From Anaerolineae bacterium (GTDB lineage Bacteria > Chloroflexota > Anaerolineae > Caldilineales > Caldilineaceae): 64,000 nt of DNA. Positions within the stretch are counted from its first letter, which is position 1. Every line of letters starts with the position of its first letter. The stretch is from positions 175,881-239,880 of the forward strand of contig JAUIHI010000007.1 of the NCBI GenBank assembly GCA_030432295.1, read 5' to 3'. Both the position numbers and the translations under genes were made by a program. Below, piece after piece: positions 53,261 through 62,137 of the stretch. The notes below the pieces were generated by a model. The model had not been told where the DNA came from, ran no database searches, and saw only the letters and a program-made list of their open reading frames with translations.

Positions 53261-54036
53261 TGCCTGGCCTCCATCCGTTGCAAAAATTCAGCCGCCAGCG
53301 CCTGATAGGCCAACGCTCCCGCACTGGCCGGGGCGTAGCTCAGAATCGTCTGGCCGTAGCTGGGCGCTTCACTCAGACGCACATTGCGGGGGACAATCGT
53401 CTGGAAAATCTCATTGGGAAAGTGGGCCTGTACCTCCGCCACCACCTGCTGGCTCAGATTCGTGCGCCCGTCGTACATCGTCAGCACGACCCCGGCCACG
53501 TGCAGCCGGGCGTTGAGTACCTCCCGCACCTGGCGCAGGGTATCCAGCAAGAGACTCAGCCCTTCCAACGCCAAGTATTCGCATTGGACGGGGATAATCA
53601 CCCCGTGGCTGGCCGCGGTCAATCCGTTGATGGTCAGCAGCCCCAGGCTGGGCGGATCGTCGATGAGGATATAATCGTACTTGTGGGTAACAGCCGCCAG
53701 GGCGCGGGAGAGTAGTTGCTCCCGGGCCAGCAGACCGGCCATCTCCACCTCGGCGCCGGCCAAATCCACGCTGGCCGGGGCCACATCCAGCCCCACCCGG
53801 TCGGTCAGCGCGATGGCGTCCTGGATGGGTGTGCGGTTGATCAGCACGTCGTAGAGGCTGACCTGCAACCCTCTGGGGTCAATGCCCAGACAGGTGGTGG
53901 CGTTGCCCTGAGGATCGTTGTCCACCAGCAGCACCGAGCGCCCGGCATTGGCCAGATAGGCCCCCAGATTGACGGCAGTGGTGGTTTTGCCCACGCCCCC
54001 CTTCTGGTTGGCAAAGGCGAAGATGCGGGCAGCCAT
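53257..54036 (-). CDS. parA: Chromosome-partitioning ATPase ParA (Soj)
   Basis: Walker-type ATPase working with ParB. 259 residues; deviant Walker A KGGVGKTTTAVNL, IDDPPSLGLLT and VVLTMYDGRTNLSQQVV. Starts with ATG 54034-54036, three bases after the PfkB gene, so the kinase and parAB are one unit. Confidence 0.96.
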   Translation of the reverse strand: MAARIFAFANQKGGVGKTTTAVNLGAYLANAGRSVLLVDNDPQGNATTCLGIDPRGLQVSLYDVLINRTPIQDAIALTDRVGLDVAPASVDLAGAEVEMAGLLAREQLLSRALAAVTHKYDYILIDDPPSLGLLTINGLTAASHGVIIPVQCEYLALEGLSLLLDTLRQVREVLNARLHVAGVVLTMYDGRTNLSQQVVAEVQAHFPNEIFQTIVPRNVRLSEAPSYGQTILSYAPASAGALAYQALAAEFLQRMEARQ

Positions 54037-54039
54037 CGC

Positions 54040-54942
54040 TCAGTCGCTCCTCTCCGTCGGCCAGGGATGGGCGGCCATATAGGCCAGCACAGTTTCGTGG
54101 GAGGGGATGGCGGCAATGCCTGGCCCTTCCACCCCAAAAGAGGCGGTCACATTGGCATAGCGGGCCGCGTCCAGTGGGTCGCCGGTCTCTTGCAGACGGA
54201 GCAAAAAGGCAGTGGCAAAGGTGTCGCCCGCTCCGGTGGGGTCTACTTCCTGGGCCGGGCGGGGCGGCACTTGGGTCACAGAGACTGAGCCGTCGGCCTG
54301 CCGCTGGTAAACGGTGCTGCCCTCCCGGTATTGGGTCATCACCAGCAGGGGTACGTGGGTGCAATACTCCTCGATGATGGAAAGATCGCCGTCCACATCT
54401 TCGATGGAGAGGATCAGCGCGTTCAAATGGGGCAAGAACTCCTCGGCAGTGGTCCACGGCGTGGGATGAACGTGGCCGTCCGCGTCCCAGCGACGCATCC
54501 AGCCCTGGGGCACAGCCGCCACAACCGTCTCCTCTGGAAAGACGTGGATCATATCCGGCTCGATCTCCTGGACCAGAGGGCCGAGGAGGACGACTTTGGG
54601 GTGTCGCAGATCCGCGGGGACATCCGCGGCGGCGATGACCGGCGCGGGGGTGTAGCAATACTGCACCCGGCCTTCGGGTGTATAGATATTGGCAAAAGTG
54701 GTGGTGTGTTCGCTGGGCAGAACCGTAAGCCCGCCAATCGCTGTCAACGCGGAGAGGTCTACGTCGCTGCCTGCTCTGGTCAGCACAGTGGGGTGGCGGC
54801 CCAGGCTGGCCGCGGTGGCCGCGGCGAAACTGACTGTCCCACCCAGTATATAGTCGGTAGTTGTCGGGTCTGCGCTGGGGATGTCCCTGGTCACGTGACC
54901 GATTACCAGAAAGTCGAGAGGCGTAGAATCGTTGGTTGGCAT
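54040..54942 (-). CDS. PfkB-family carbohydrate kinase
   Basis: 300 residues; LVIGHVTRDI, a ribokinase-like fold, and the catalytic motif DPTGAGDTFATAF. The first PfkB signature is weak. The sugar or nucleoside substrate is not clear. Located between jag's terminator and parA, on the same strand. ATG 54940-54942. Confidence 0.87.
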   Translation of the reverse strand: MPTNDSTPLDFLVIGHVTRDIPSADPTTTDYILGGTVSFAAATAASLGRHPTVLTRAGSDVDLSALTAIGGLTVLPSEHTTTFANIYTPEGRVQYCYTPAPVIAAADVPADLRHPKVVLLGPLVQEIEPDMIHVFPEETVVAAVPQGWMRRWDADGHVHPTPWTTAEEFLPHLNALILSIEDVDGDLSIIEEYCTHVPLLVMTQYREGSTVYQRQADGSVSVTQVPPRPAQEVDPTGAGDTFATAFLLRLQETGDPLDAARYANVTASFGVEGPGIAAIPSHETVLAYMAAHPWPTERSD

Positions 54943-54958
54943 GGGATGGGATTCGAGG

Positions 54959-54991
54959 AGAAGTTCGACTTTTCTGAAAAGCCGAACTTCT
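54959..54991. repeat. Hairpin, AGAAGTTCGACTTTT family
   Basis: Arms 54959-54973 and 54977-54991, one mismatch, 3-base loop. Confidence 0.85.
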
Positions 54992-55004
54992 ATTTGATTG
55001 GCTA

Positions 55005-55037
55005 TAAAAAAGCCCACCCGATCCAGTCGGGTGGGCT
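55005..55037 (-). terminator. Intrinsic terminator after jag
   Basis: GC-rich 11-bp stem AGCCCACCCGA/TCGGGTGGGCT with a 5-base loop, followed on the minus strand by six T. Ends the rpmH-jag operon. Confidence 0.92.
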
Positions 55038-55057
55038 GTATTGTACTGTCTGCCGGG

Positions 55058-55927
55058 CTATTTGAGCAAGATTTGTATTTTGCGCCGGGTATCTTCCCCG
55101 ATACTTTCGGTGTGGACTTGGGGGTGGTTGCGCAGGGCGATGTGGATAAGCCGCCGCTCGTTGGCGGGCATTGGTTCCAATGCCACCGATTTGCCTGTCT
55201 CCACCACCTGGTCGGCCATACGCAGGGCCATCTGAGCCAACTTTTCGGCCCGACGATCTTTGTAGCCTTCCACATCCACAACGATATTCGTCCAGCGGTG
55301 CAGTTTCTGGTTGACCATCAGCCGCACCAGATATTGCATACTGGAGAGGGTTTCGCCGTGGCGACCGATCAATACGCCCAGATCGTCCCCGATGAGATTG
55401 AGGTAGATGGCGGCTTCGTCCTCGTCGTCTTCCTTGCGCAGGCTGCCTTCCACCTGGGCGTCCAACCCCATCAGCGAGACCATTTCCAGCAGTATTTCGC
55501 TGGACAGGGCTACTACATCGTCCTGATCTTCGCCAGACGCGTCATAGACGCTGTCTTCATCTTCGCCTTCATCATCCATTTCATCAAAGGCGTCGGCCGA
55601 CTCGTCGTCATCTTCCGCATCAGCCACTTCCGAATCGCTGATTGCGGCTGCTTCAGTTGCTTCACTAACGGGAGGTGCAGGTTTGGACGCTACTGGTGCA
55701 GGTTTGGGCGCAGCGGGTGTCGGTGTGCTTTGGGCGGCTGGCGTGGGGGCTGTGCGTACTGTCATACGCACGCGGGCGTTTGTGCTGCCAATCCCCAACA
55801 GACCCCGGCTGCCTTCGTGCAAAACCTCAATGTCCACCTTCTCCCGGCCCACACCCAACTGGCGCAGACCGTCTTCGATGGCTGCTTCTACGCTCTTGGC
55901 AGAAAATTCGTGGCTCTGTTCAGACAT
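55058..55927 (-). CDS. jag: Jag (KhpB/EloR-type) RNA-binding protein
   Basis: 289 residues. Jag_N at the start (SAKSVEAAIEDGLRQLGVGREKVDIEV), an acidic Ala/Pro/Asp-rich linker (about residues 65-135), then KH (LIGRHGETLSSMQYL) and R3H (ERRLIHIALRNHPQVHTES). Acts with KhpA in RNA binding and cell-envelope control. The long acidic linker is longer than usual. Directly downstream of yidC. Confidence 0.94.
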   Translation of the reverse strand: MSEQSHEFSAKSVEAAIEDGLRQLGVGREKVDIEVLHEGSRGLLGIGSTNARVRMTVRTAPTPAAQSTPTPAAPKPAPVASKPAPPVSEATEAAAISDSEVADAEDDDESADAFDEMDDEGEDEDSVYDASGEDQDDVVALSSEILLEMVSLMGLDAQVEGSLRKEDDEDEAAIYLNLIGDDLGVLIGRHGETLSSMQYLVRLMVNQKLHRWTNIVVDVEGYKDRRAEKLAQMALRMADQVVETGKSVALEPMPANERRLIHIALRNHPQVHTESIGEDTRRKIQILLK

Positions 55928-55932
55928 GGATA

Positions 55933-56925
55933 TTACTTCCTTCGTCGTTTGCGCCGGGTGGATTTGCTGGTGTTTTGGGTTGATTTGCGCTCATCGCTGT
56001 CAGCGGCTTCATCACTGGCAGCCAACGAAACTGTGGTTTTACCAGCAGCGGCCAGGGCAGGGGTGGCGCCTGTGCCTAACATATTACCACCTTTTTGCAT
56101 ATTGTTGACAGCGACGGTCTGGCCCATTTGCAACAGATTACTGGTAACCCAATAGAGAGTCAAACCGGCGGGAACCTGCAAAGTGAAAAAGCCAAACATA
56201 AGCGTCATAATCGTAGACATCTGGCCCATCATCCCGGCGGCACCGCCTTCGCCTGTGCTCGGGGTGCTGGCAGTGGTCATCTTCTGCATAAAGAATTGGC
56301 TGACCATCAGCAAGGCCGGCAGGACCAGATAGGAGCCTAACTGGAGATATTCACCGCTGTTGAACAATTGGGGAATCCAGCTCATTCCGTCTGTGTAGTG
56401 GGGAAAGCCGAGGTTGGGAATCCAGAAGAAAGTGGCATCCTCTAACGCTGTGCCCAGGGCAATCAGGGCCGAGTAGAGGCCGAAGAGAACAGGCATCTGC
56501 ACGACCATCGGCAGACAGCCGCTGAGCGGATTCACCCCTGCCTCCTGATAGAGCTTCATCTGCTCCTGGGATATTTTTTCCTTATCCTTGCCATACTTTT
56601 TCTGAAGTTCCTGAATCCGGGGTTGCAGGTCCTTTTGGGCCTGCATTCCTTTGATCTGGGTTACAGTCAGGGGAAAAGTGACAACCTTAATGGCTAACGT
56701 AAAGAGGATGATGGCAAAACCCCAGCTATAGGGGAGATTGGCCGCAGCGAGCGTGTCGTTAAGCCAGACCAGCCCTTTGGCCAAAGGCCACACAAAATAA
56801 GTCTGCCAGACACCAGCGGGGTCTGTGGTGGTTACATCCACCCCTTCTCGGGGGACGCCACAGCCGCTCAAAAGCAGCATGGCTGCCACCAGAACGAGCA
56901 GTAAAATTAATTGCTTTCGTTTCAC
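55933..56925 (-). CDS. yidC: Membrane protein insertase YidC
   Basis: 330 residues from a GTG at 56923-56925, seven bases after an AGGAG. Lipoprotein-type signal MLLLSGC, then five membrane segments including LFTLAIKVVTFPLTVTQIKG (core helix with a positive residue Arg/Lys), LYSALIALGT and LTLYWVTSNLLQMGQ. The C-terminal tail is basic (STRRKRRRK) and probably binds ribosomes. An ATG at 56952 is an alternative. Confidence 0.95.
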   Translation of the reverse strand: MKRKQLILLLVLVAAMLLLSGCGVPREGVDVTTTDPAGVWQTYFVWPLAKGLVWLNDTLAAANLPYSWGFAIILFTLAIKVVTFPLTVTQIKGMQAQKDLQPRIQELQKKYGKDKEKISQEQMKLYQEAGVNPLSGCLPMVVQMPVLFGLYSALIALGTALEDATFFWIPNLGFPHYTDGMSWIPQLFNSGEYLQLGSYLVLPALLMVSQFFMQKMTTASTPSTGEGGAAGMMGQMSTIMTLMFGFFTLQVPAGLTLYWVTSNLLQMGQTVAVNNMQKGGNMLGTGATPALAAAGKTTVSLAASDEAADSDERKSTQNTSKSTRRKRRRK

Positions 56926-56991
56926 CTTTACACTCCTCACAGACGCGGCCATTGCGATTCTTACAAAAAGAGCGGGCCGGTCACAATAGAT

Positions 56992-57201
56992 TCAGGGAAC
57001 GGGATCGTAGCCGCCGGGATGCCAGGGGTGACAGCGAGAAATGCGCTTGATGCCCATCCATCCACCTTTGGCAACGCCATATTTTTCAATGGCTTCGTAG
57101 GTGTAGTGGGAACAGGTGGGCAGGTAACGGCAGTTGCTCCCCAGCATCGGGGAGAGAAAGCGTTGGTAGAAACGGATTACGCCCAACACAATCCAGCGCA
57201 C
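56992..57201 (-). CDS. yidD: Membrane protein insertion efficiency factor YidD
   Basis: 69 residues: [34 protein letters not shown] and [12 protein letters not shown], a complete YidD. The GTG at 57199-57201 follows AAGGGG seven bases upstream; a longer frame would overlap rnpA. Confidence 0.94.
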   Translation of the reverse strand: MRWIVLGVIRFYQRFLSPMLGSNCRYLPTCSHYTYEAIEKYGVAKGGWMGIKRISRCHPWHPGGYDPVP

Positions 57202-57205
57202 GCCT

Positions 57206-57604
57206 TCACCCCTTCCCTTTTTTCTCCGCTGATTCCGATGTCTTAACATCCGAGCCAGGCGAAACTGTCGCTGATAACAAAGACGCCCGCCGTAGCAGGC
57301 GGGCGCAGGCGGCATCGATCTCACCATACTCTGCGCTCTGAATGGGTGTTCGGGCAATCCACACCAGGTCCCATCCCGGCAGAATTTCATCCATTCTCAA
57401 ACGCAAAGATTCCCGTATGCGACGGCGAACCAGATTGCGTTGGACTGCTTTGCCGATCCGGCGACTTACCGAGAATCCAAACCGGCTGTAGGGCAAATCG
57501 TTGGGCAATGCGCAGAGTACCAGTAAACGATCGCTATATGAGCGGCCCAGGCGACGAATCTCCCGGAACCGCTCATTTTCACGTACTCGATAAAGACGCT
57601 TCAC
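57206..57604 (-). CDS. rnpA: Ribonuclease P protein component
   Basis: 132 residues; [24 protein letters not shown] and [25 protein letters not shown], the RNR motif. A C-terminal tail of about 20 residues ([12 protein letters not shown]) is extra. GTG start at 57602-57604. Between rpmH and yidD. Confidence 0.96.
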   Translation of the reverse strand: MKRLYRVRENERFREIRRLGRSYSDRLLVLCALPNDLPYSRFGFSVSRRIGKAVQRNLVRRRIRESLRLRMDEILPGWDLVWIARTPIQSAEYGEIDAACARLLRRASLLSATVSPGSDVKTSESAEKKGKG

Positions 57605-57689
57605 GCTGGATCACGCACAATTCCTGCCCGGCTACACCTGTCCCAATAGTCAACAGACTTGCGACCGCTATTCAATCGAATTGCGACCG

Positions 57690-57854
57690 TTAGCCCACAG
57701 ACTTGCGGATAGACAGGCTCACGGTCAGATTCTTGCGGCCTCGCAGCCGTCGCCGTTTCAACACATTCTGGCCCCCGGGACGCAACATCCGCTTGCGAAA
57801 ACCGTGTACCCGCAGGCGGCGGCGGGTCTTGGGTTGCCATGTTCGTTTAACCAT
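57690..57854 (-). CDS. rpmH: 50S ribosomal protein L34
   Basis: 54 residues; [21 protein letters not shown] and [16 protein letters not shown] 57852-57854. First gene of the rpmH-rnpA-yidD-yidC-jag operon, usually near the replication origin. dnaA, the usual neighbour, is absent. Confidence 0.97.
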   Translation of the reverse strand: MVKRTWQPKTRRRLRVHGFRKRMLRPGGQNVLKRRRLRGRKNLTVSLSIRKSVG

Positions 57855-57928
57855 TTTGACTCTGCTCCTCACAAATATAGGGGCCAACATCCCCGCGGGG
57901 ATGGCAATTACTCTACTGACAAGCAGAA

Positions 57929-57958
57929 ATTATACGCCGGGAACGCTTGCCCTGTCAA
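57929..57958 (-). promoter_or_regulatory. Promoter of rpmH operon
   Basis: TTGACA (57953-57958) and TATAAT (57929-57934) on the minus strand, 18-base spacer. The leader is about 65 bases. Confidence 0.85.
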
Positions 57959-58125
57959 ATCACCCGGCTGCTCTCCCTCATACGGTTTGTGAGAAATCGA
58001 ATGTGTACCTGTAGATTCTCTGTGGTATGATAGCTTTGCTGATTTTTCTGGCACTGTTGACCGCTTGCATTGGCATCCCGGACATCGGGATTTTTGGATA
58101 TTGGGATTTTTGGAGTTGACCTGCG

Positions 58126-59502
58126 TTGACCTATTCACCCACGGACACGATTTTTGATTTTCGCGTAGCAGAAGTTGCCCCGGAACGGGTACAGGCGTGG
58201 CAAGAACGCGCTGAATTCCTGCTGGACGAAGCGTCTGCCGGTGCCGCGTCCCACCAGGCCGCGGATGAAGAAGTGCTGCGCGAGGGGTGGAACCGGGAAC
58301 GGGGCCTGGGCACGCTGCCCACACGAACTTCGACCAGCAATGGCCGAAGACAGTCGCCGCCTGTTGAACTGGCCAACGATCTGGGCGATCCGGGCAACGC
58401 CGTAAACGGAAGCGGGAACGATACCGGGAGCGGGGCCGCCCATTCGCCGCAAGAGCGAACCGATTTTGGTCAACTGCGCTCGGAGATCAGCGGCCTGCTG
58501 GATGTGGCGCCCGAACAGATTCGGGTCTTCCCGGAAGCCGAACTACCCGCCATCACCCATCGGCCCGCGTCCAGCGCGCCTGCGCCTTCCCCCGCCTATC
58601 CCCAGCCTGTGCAGGCAAAAACCACTGTGCAGGAAGAAAAACCCCGCACGGCTTTTGTCAACAGCAGTCAACAGTCCCGCTATCTGCACACGCCCAGCGA
58701 CAACCCGCCCTCCCAGGCCGAATCTCTGCTCAGCCGGCCAGCGCCGGCCCTGGGCAAAGTGCCTGCGCCAGCCACACCGCCGGTTTCGTTGACCGCGGGC
58801 CAGATTCGTTTCCTGGACGAGGAGATCAGCGAACTGCACGGGGAAGTCAAACGGGTGCTGGCCGCGCGCCGGGATGTGACCGGCCACGCGCTCTCCCTGC
58901 TGCGAGAGGCACGGGAGATTTTGCTGGTCGAACCCCACCGCCTGGGACGGGCCGAGCACAATATCGTCCAGGTGCGGGCGATGCTGGAACGGGCCGACGA
59001 GGGCCGCCGCCAGTCCAGCCGCCGGGGATTCCGGGTGCTGCTCTATCTCTCCCTCTGGCTGGCCGGGACCGCCGGGGCCGGGGTTGCCCTTTTCCTCTAT
59101 GCAGGCGAACTCAGCCGGGCGGCGACTGTGCTCTTTGGCAGTGGGAGCCGGGTGGTGGCCCATCTGCTGCCCTTCCTCTGGGTGATTGTGACCGGCAGCG
59201 CGGGTGCGGTGGTCGGTGCGATACTAGGCTTTCTGGCCCACATCCGCTCCGGCCAGGACTTTGACCGCCAGCACGTAGTCCGGTTTGCCATCCAGCCCAT
59301 AATGGGCGTCATCCTGGGCGTTCTCCTGTACGTCCTCTTTTCCGCACTCTTTGCCGCTATGCAGATCGATCTGACTGCCCGTGCGATTACCCGCGGCCTG
59401 CCCATCATTCTGGCCCTGCCTGTGGGCCTGTGGCAGGAGTGGATCTACGCCTCCATCTACCGGATGTCGGGCTTTTTCACCCTGCGTCCCCGTCGCCGCT
59501 AA
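58126..59502 (+). CDS. Membrane protein with disordered N-terminus and coiled coil
   Basis: 458 residues: disordered Pro/Ala-rich 1-215, coiled coil about 225-295 (EEISELHGEVKRVLAARRD), and four membrane segments (about 305-440). No known family. Starts with TTG at 58126, ten bases after GGAG. Divergent from rpmH. Confidence 0.75.
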   Translation: MTYSPTDTIFDFRVAEVAPERVQAWQERAEFLLDEASAGAASHQAADEEVLREGWNRERGLGTLPTRTSTSNGRRQSPPVELANDLGDPGNAVNGSGNDTGSGAAHSPQERTDFGQLRSEISGLLDVAPEQIRVFPEAELPAITHRPASSAPAPSPAYPQPVQAKTTVQEEKPRTAFVNSSQQSRYLHTPSDNPPSQAESLLSRPAPALGKVPAPATPPVSLTAGQIRFLDEEISELHGEVKRVLAARRDVTGHALSLLREAREILLVEPHRLGRAEHNIVQVRAMLERADEGRRQSSRRGFRVLLYLSLWLAGTAGAGVALFLYAGELSRAATVLFGSGSRVVAHLLPFLWVIVTGSAGAVVGAILGFLAHIRSGQDFDRQHVVRFAIQPIMGVILGVLLYVLFSALFAAMQIDLTARAITRGLPIILALPVGLWQEWIYASIYRMSGFFTLRPRRR

Positions 59503-59515
59503 TCCCCTTTTGCCG

Positions 59516-61096
59516 ATGAAATACATTTCGTTGCTTGTCTTCGCTGCCGGTGCAGTCACTCTGGGGGTCGAGTTAAGCGCGGCCCGGCTGTTGGACCCCT
59601 GGTTTGGCAACAGCCAGATTGTCTGGGCCGGGCTGATCGGGCTGATTCTGCTCTATCTGGCCGTGGGCGCGTGGCTGGGCGGAAAGCTGGCGGACCGCTT
59701 CCCCCGGCTGGACGCGCTGCTGGCGGTGGCCGGGATGGCCGGGGTGGGCGTGGCGCTGATTCCCAGCATCAGCCCGCCAATTCTGCATCTGGCCGCGGTC
59801 GGGCTGGAGAGCTTCGCCCCCGGCCTGCTGGCGGGCACAATGCTGGCTGTTCTGCTCATCTTCAGCCTGCCCCTCATCCTTCTCGGCGCGGTGACGCCCT
59901 GGGCCGTGCGGCTTGCCCTGTTGGATGTGGCCGAGGCCGGGCGCACCGCGGGGCGGCTCTATGCCATCGGCACAATCGGCAGCATTCTGGGCACATTTCT
60001 GCCCGTTCTCTGGCTCATCCCCGCCTATGGAACCCGCTGGAGCTTCTATCTGCTGGCCCTCGGATTGTTGCTGATTTGCACAGCGGGCAGTTTGCTGATT
60101 GTGCGAGCCGGGCGATTGCGCTGGCTGCCGGTGGCCGCGCTCCTGCTGGTGGCCCTGCTTCTCACCTTTGGCAATCCTGCGGCTCTGCGCGCCCGTTGGG
60201 ACGACGACGGGGCAGGCACGTTGCTCTATGAGGACGAAAGCCTCTACAATTACATAGCGGTGCGGGCCTGGGGCAGCGAGCGTCATCTGAAGCTGAACGA
60301 AGGGGTCGGCATCCACAGCGTCTACCACCCGGAGACACTGCTCAGCCTGGGCATCTGGGACTATTTTCTGCTGGCCCCGCTTTTTCAGGAGCGGAATCGG
60401 GACTGGACAGCAGAGAAGAGTGAACAGGTGCTGGTCATCGGCCTGGCCGCGGGGACAGTGCCCGAACTCTACACAAATGTCTACGGGCCGTGGCCGATTA
60501 CGGGCGTGGAACTGGACCCAGAAATTTTGGAAGTCGGACGGCAGTTTTTTGGGATGGACGAGCCGAACCTGACCGCGCTTGCCGGGGATGGCCGTCGCTG
60601 GTTGCAACAGCAGCCCGCGGACAGCCCCTTCGATCTGGTACTGGTGGACGCCTACCGCCCGCCCTACATTCCCTTTCATCTGACGACGACCGAATTCTTC
60701 GGGCTGGTCCACAGCCGTCTGAGCGAGAGGGGCGTTGTCGCTATCAATGTGGGGCGCACAGCCGGCAACTTCGCGCTGGTGGATGCGCTCTCACGGACCC
60801 TCGGCCAGGTCTTCCCCACAGTCTTTGTGATCGACGAACCCGGCCCCGCGGACAATCTGGGCAATTCGCTGGTGGTGGCGACAGTCCAGCCCTTTGCCCT
60901 GGCCGATTTTCAGGCCAATGCGGGTGAACTGCCCGCTACATTTCCGCCAGAATTCCGGGCATTTGTCGCCCAGGCCGCGCCCCAGGCCCGGCTGGCCGCA
61001 CCGCCCGCGGACACACCCATCTTCACCGACGACCGCGCACCTGTGGAACAATTGGTACACGGCATTATTTGGGACTTTTTGCAAGGAGCAGACTGA
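59516..61096 (+). CDS. Spermidine synthase-like fusion with membrane domain
   Basis: 526 residues. The N-terminal about 210 residues are hydrophobic helices (GVELSAARLLDPWFGNSQIVW), and the C-terminal half is a methyltransferase-like Rossmann fold: VLVIGLAAGTVPELY, GVELDPEILEVGRQFF, FDLVLVDAYRPPYIPFHLTT. This resembles polyamine-synthase-like domains with an N-terminal transporter-like region. Aminopropyl transfer is unproven. ATG 59516; 13 bases after the preceding gene. Confidence 0.82.
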   Translation: MKYISLLVFAAGAVTLGVELSAARLLDPWFGNSQIVWAGLIGLILLYLAVGAWLGGKLADRFPRLDALLAVAGMAGVGVALIPSISPPILHLAAVGLESFAPGLLAGTMLAVLLIFSLPLILLGAVTPWAVRLALLDVAEAGRTAGRLYAIGTIGSILGTFLPVLWLIPAYGTRWSFYLLALGLLLICTAGSLLIVRAGRLRWLPVAALLLVALLLTFGNPAALRARWDDDGAGTLLYEDESLYNYIAVRAWGSERHLKLNEGVGIHSVYHPETLLSLGIWDYFLLAPLFQERNRDWTAEKSEQVLVIGLAAGTVPELYTNVYGPWPITGVELDPEILEVGRQFFGMDEPNLTALAGDGRRWLQQQPADSPFDLVLVDAYRPPYIPFHLTTTEFFGLVHSRLSERGVVAINVGRTAGNFALVDALSRTLGQVFPTVFVIDEPGPADNLGNSLVVATVQPFALADFQANAGELPATFPPEFRAFVAQAAPQARLAAPPADTPIFTDDRAPVEQLVHGIIWDFLQGAD

Positions 61097-61966
61097 ATGG
61101 AAAAGCGCACACTGCTGGGTCTTTTTGCCCATCCCGACGACGAGAGCTTTGGGCCGGGGGGGACTCTGGCCCGCTATGCGGCTGAGGGTGCGGATGTCCA
61201 CGTGATTATTGCCACGGACGGCGACGCTGGCTCGGTGGAGGAGAATCACACGCGGGAGGACGGGCGCACTCTCGCCCAGGAGCGGGGCGAGGAGCTTACC
61301 AAAGCGGTAATCGCTCTGGGCATCACCAGCGTTTGGAATCTGCCCTATCGGGACAGCGGGATGCGCGGCTCGCCGGACAACGACAACCCCCGCGCGCTGA
61401 TCCAGCAGCCAATAGAGGCGCTGACCGGGGAATTGGTGGACTACATTCGCCGCCTGCGTCCCCAGGTGGTCCTCACCCACGACCCCTTCGGCGGCTACGG
61501 CCACCCGGACCACATCCGCTGCTGCGAGGCGATGACCGCGGCTTTTCACGTGGCCGGGCAGCCCAGCTACGGCCAGGGCGCGGGTGGGCTGGTTCCCTAT
61601 GAGCCCCAGAAGCTCTACTACACAGCCTTCGACAAACGGCTGCTAAAATGGGTGGTGAAGGTGATGCAGTGGACGGGCAAAGACCCCAGCAAAATCGGGC
61701 GCAATCAGGACATCGATCTGGTGGAGATCAGCGGGTGGGAGACGCCTGTTCACGCCAAAATCAATGTGGCGGCCTATGCCCGGCAAAAGGACGAAGCCAG
61801 CCGCGCCCACGCCAGCCAATACGGGGGCGGACCAGCCTTTCTGCGCATCCTGCCCGGCTTCATCCGCCAGCGCATCACCAGCCACGACAGCTTCACACGG
61901 GCCTATCCCGCACCCAACGGGCAGATGGAATCTGACCTTTTCGCCGGTGTGCGGCTGGACGGTTAA
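61097..61966 (+). CDS. PIG-L family deacetylase
   Basis: 289 residues; zinc motif AHPDDES (residues 11-17), THDPFGGYGHPDH and the C-terminal region typical of LmbE-like deacetylases (mycothiol/GlcNAc-type). Starts immediately after the stop of the upstream gene. The substrate is probably an N-acetylglucosamine derivative (inference). Confidence 0.92.
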   Translation: MEKRTLLGLFAHPDDESFGPGGTLARYAAEGADVHVIIATDGDAGSVEENHTREDGRTLAQERGEELTKAVIALGITSVWNLPYRDSGMRGSPDNDNPRALIQQPIEALTGELVDYIRRLRPQVVLTHDPFGGYGHPDHIRCCEAMTAAFHVAGQPSYGQGAGGLVPYEPQKLYYTAFDKRLLKWVVKVMQWTGKDPSKIGRNQDIDLVEISGWETPVHAKINVAAYARQKDEASRAHASQYGGGPAFLRILPGFIRQRITSHDSFTRAYPAPNGQMESDLFAGVRLDG

Positions 61967-61977
61967 TCACCGAATCC

Positions 61978-62031
61978 GTAGGGGCGCTGCTTGCTGCGCC
62001 CGCAGATGGGCGCAGCAAGCAGCGCCCCTAC
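61978..62031. repeat. Perfect 24-bp hairpin, GTAGGGGCGCTGCTTGC
   Basis: Arms 61978-62001 and 62008-62031, 6-base loop. Same GTAGGGGCG word as 12435-12461. Lies in the 171-base gap before the bactofilin-like gene. Confidence 0.92.
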
Positions 62032-62137
62032 GATATTCCTGGCTGGCAACTTTTTTGGCGATGAGAACGTACTGCTCTCGATAGATACTGACGAAAAACC
62101 CTCTATACGCGACAAAAACTCAGAAAGGGAGCAAGCA

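Noticed and set aside
55141..55149. Perfect DnaA box TGTGGATAA inside jag
   Set aside because: A single copy of a nine-base word is expected by chance in a window of this length; no cluster or AT-rich region is near.
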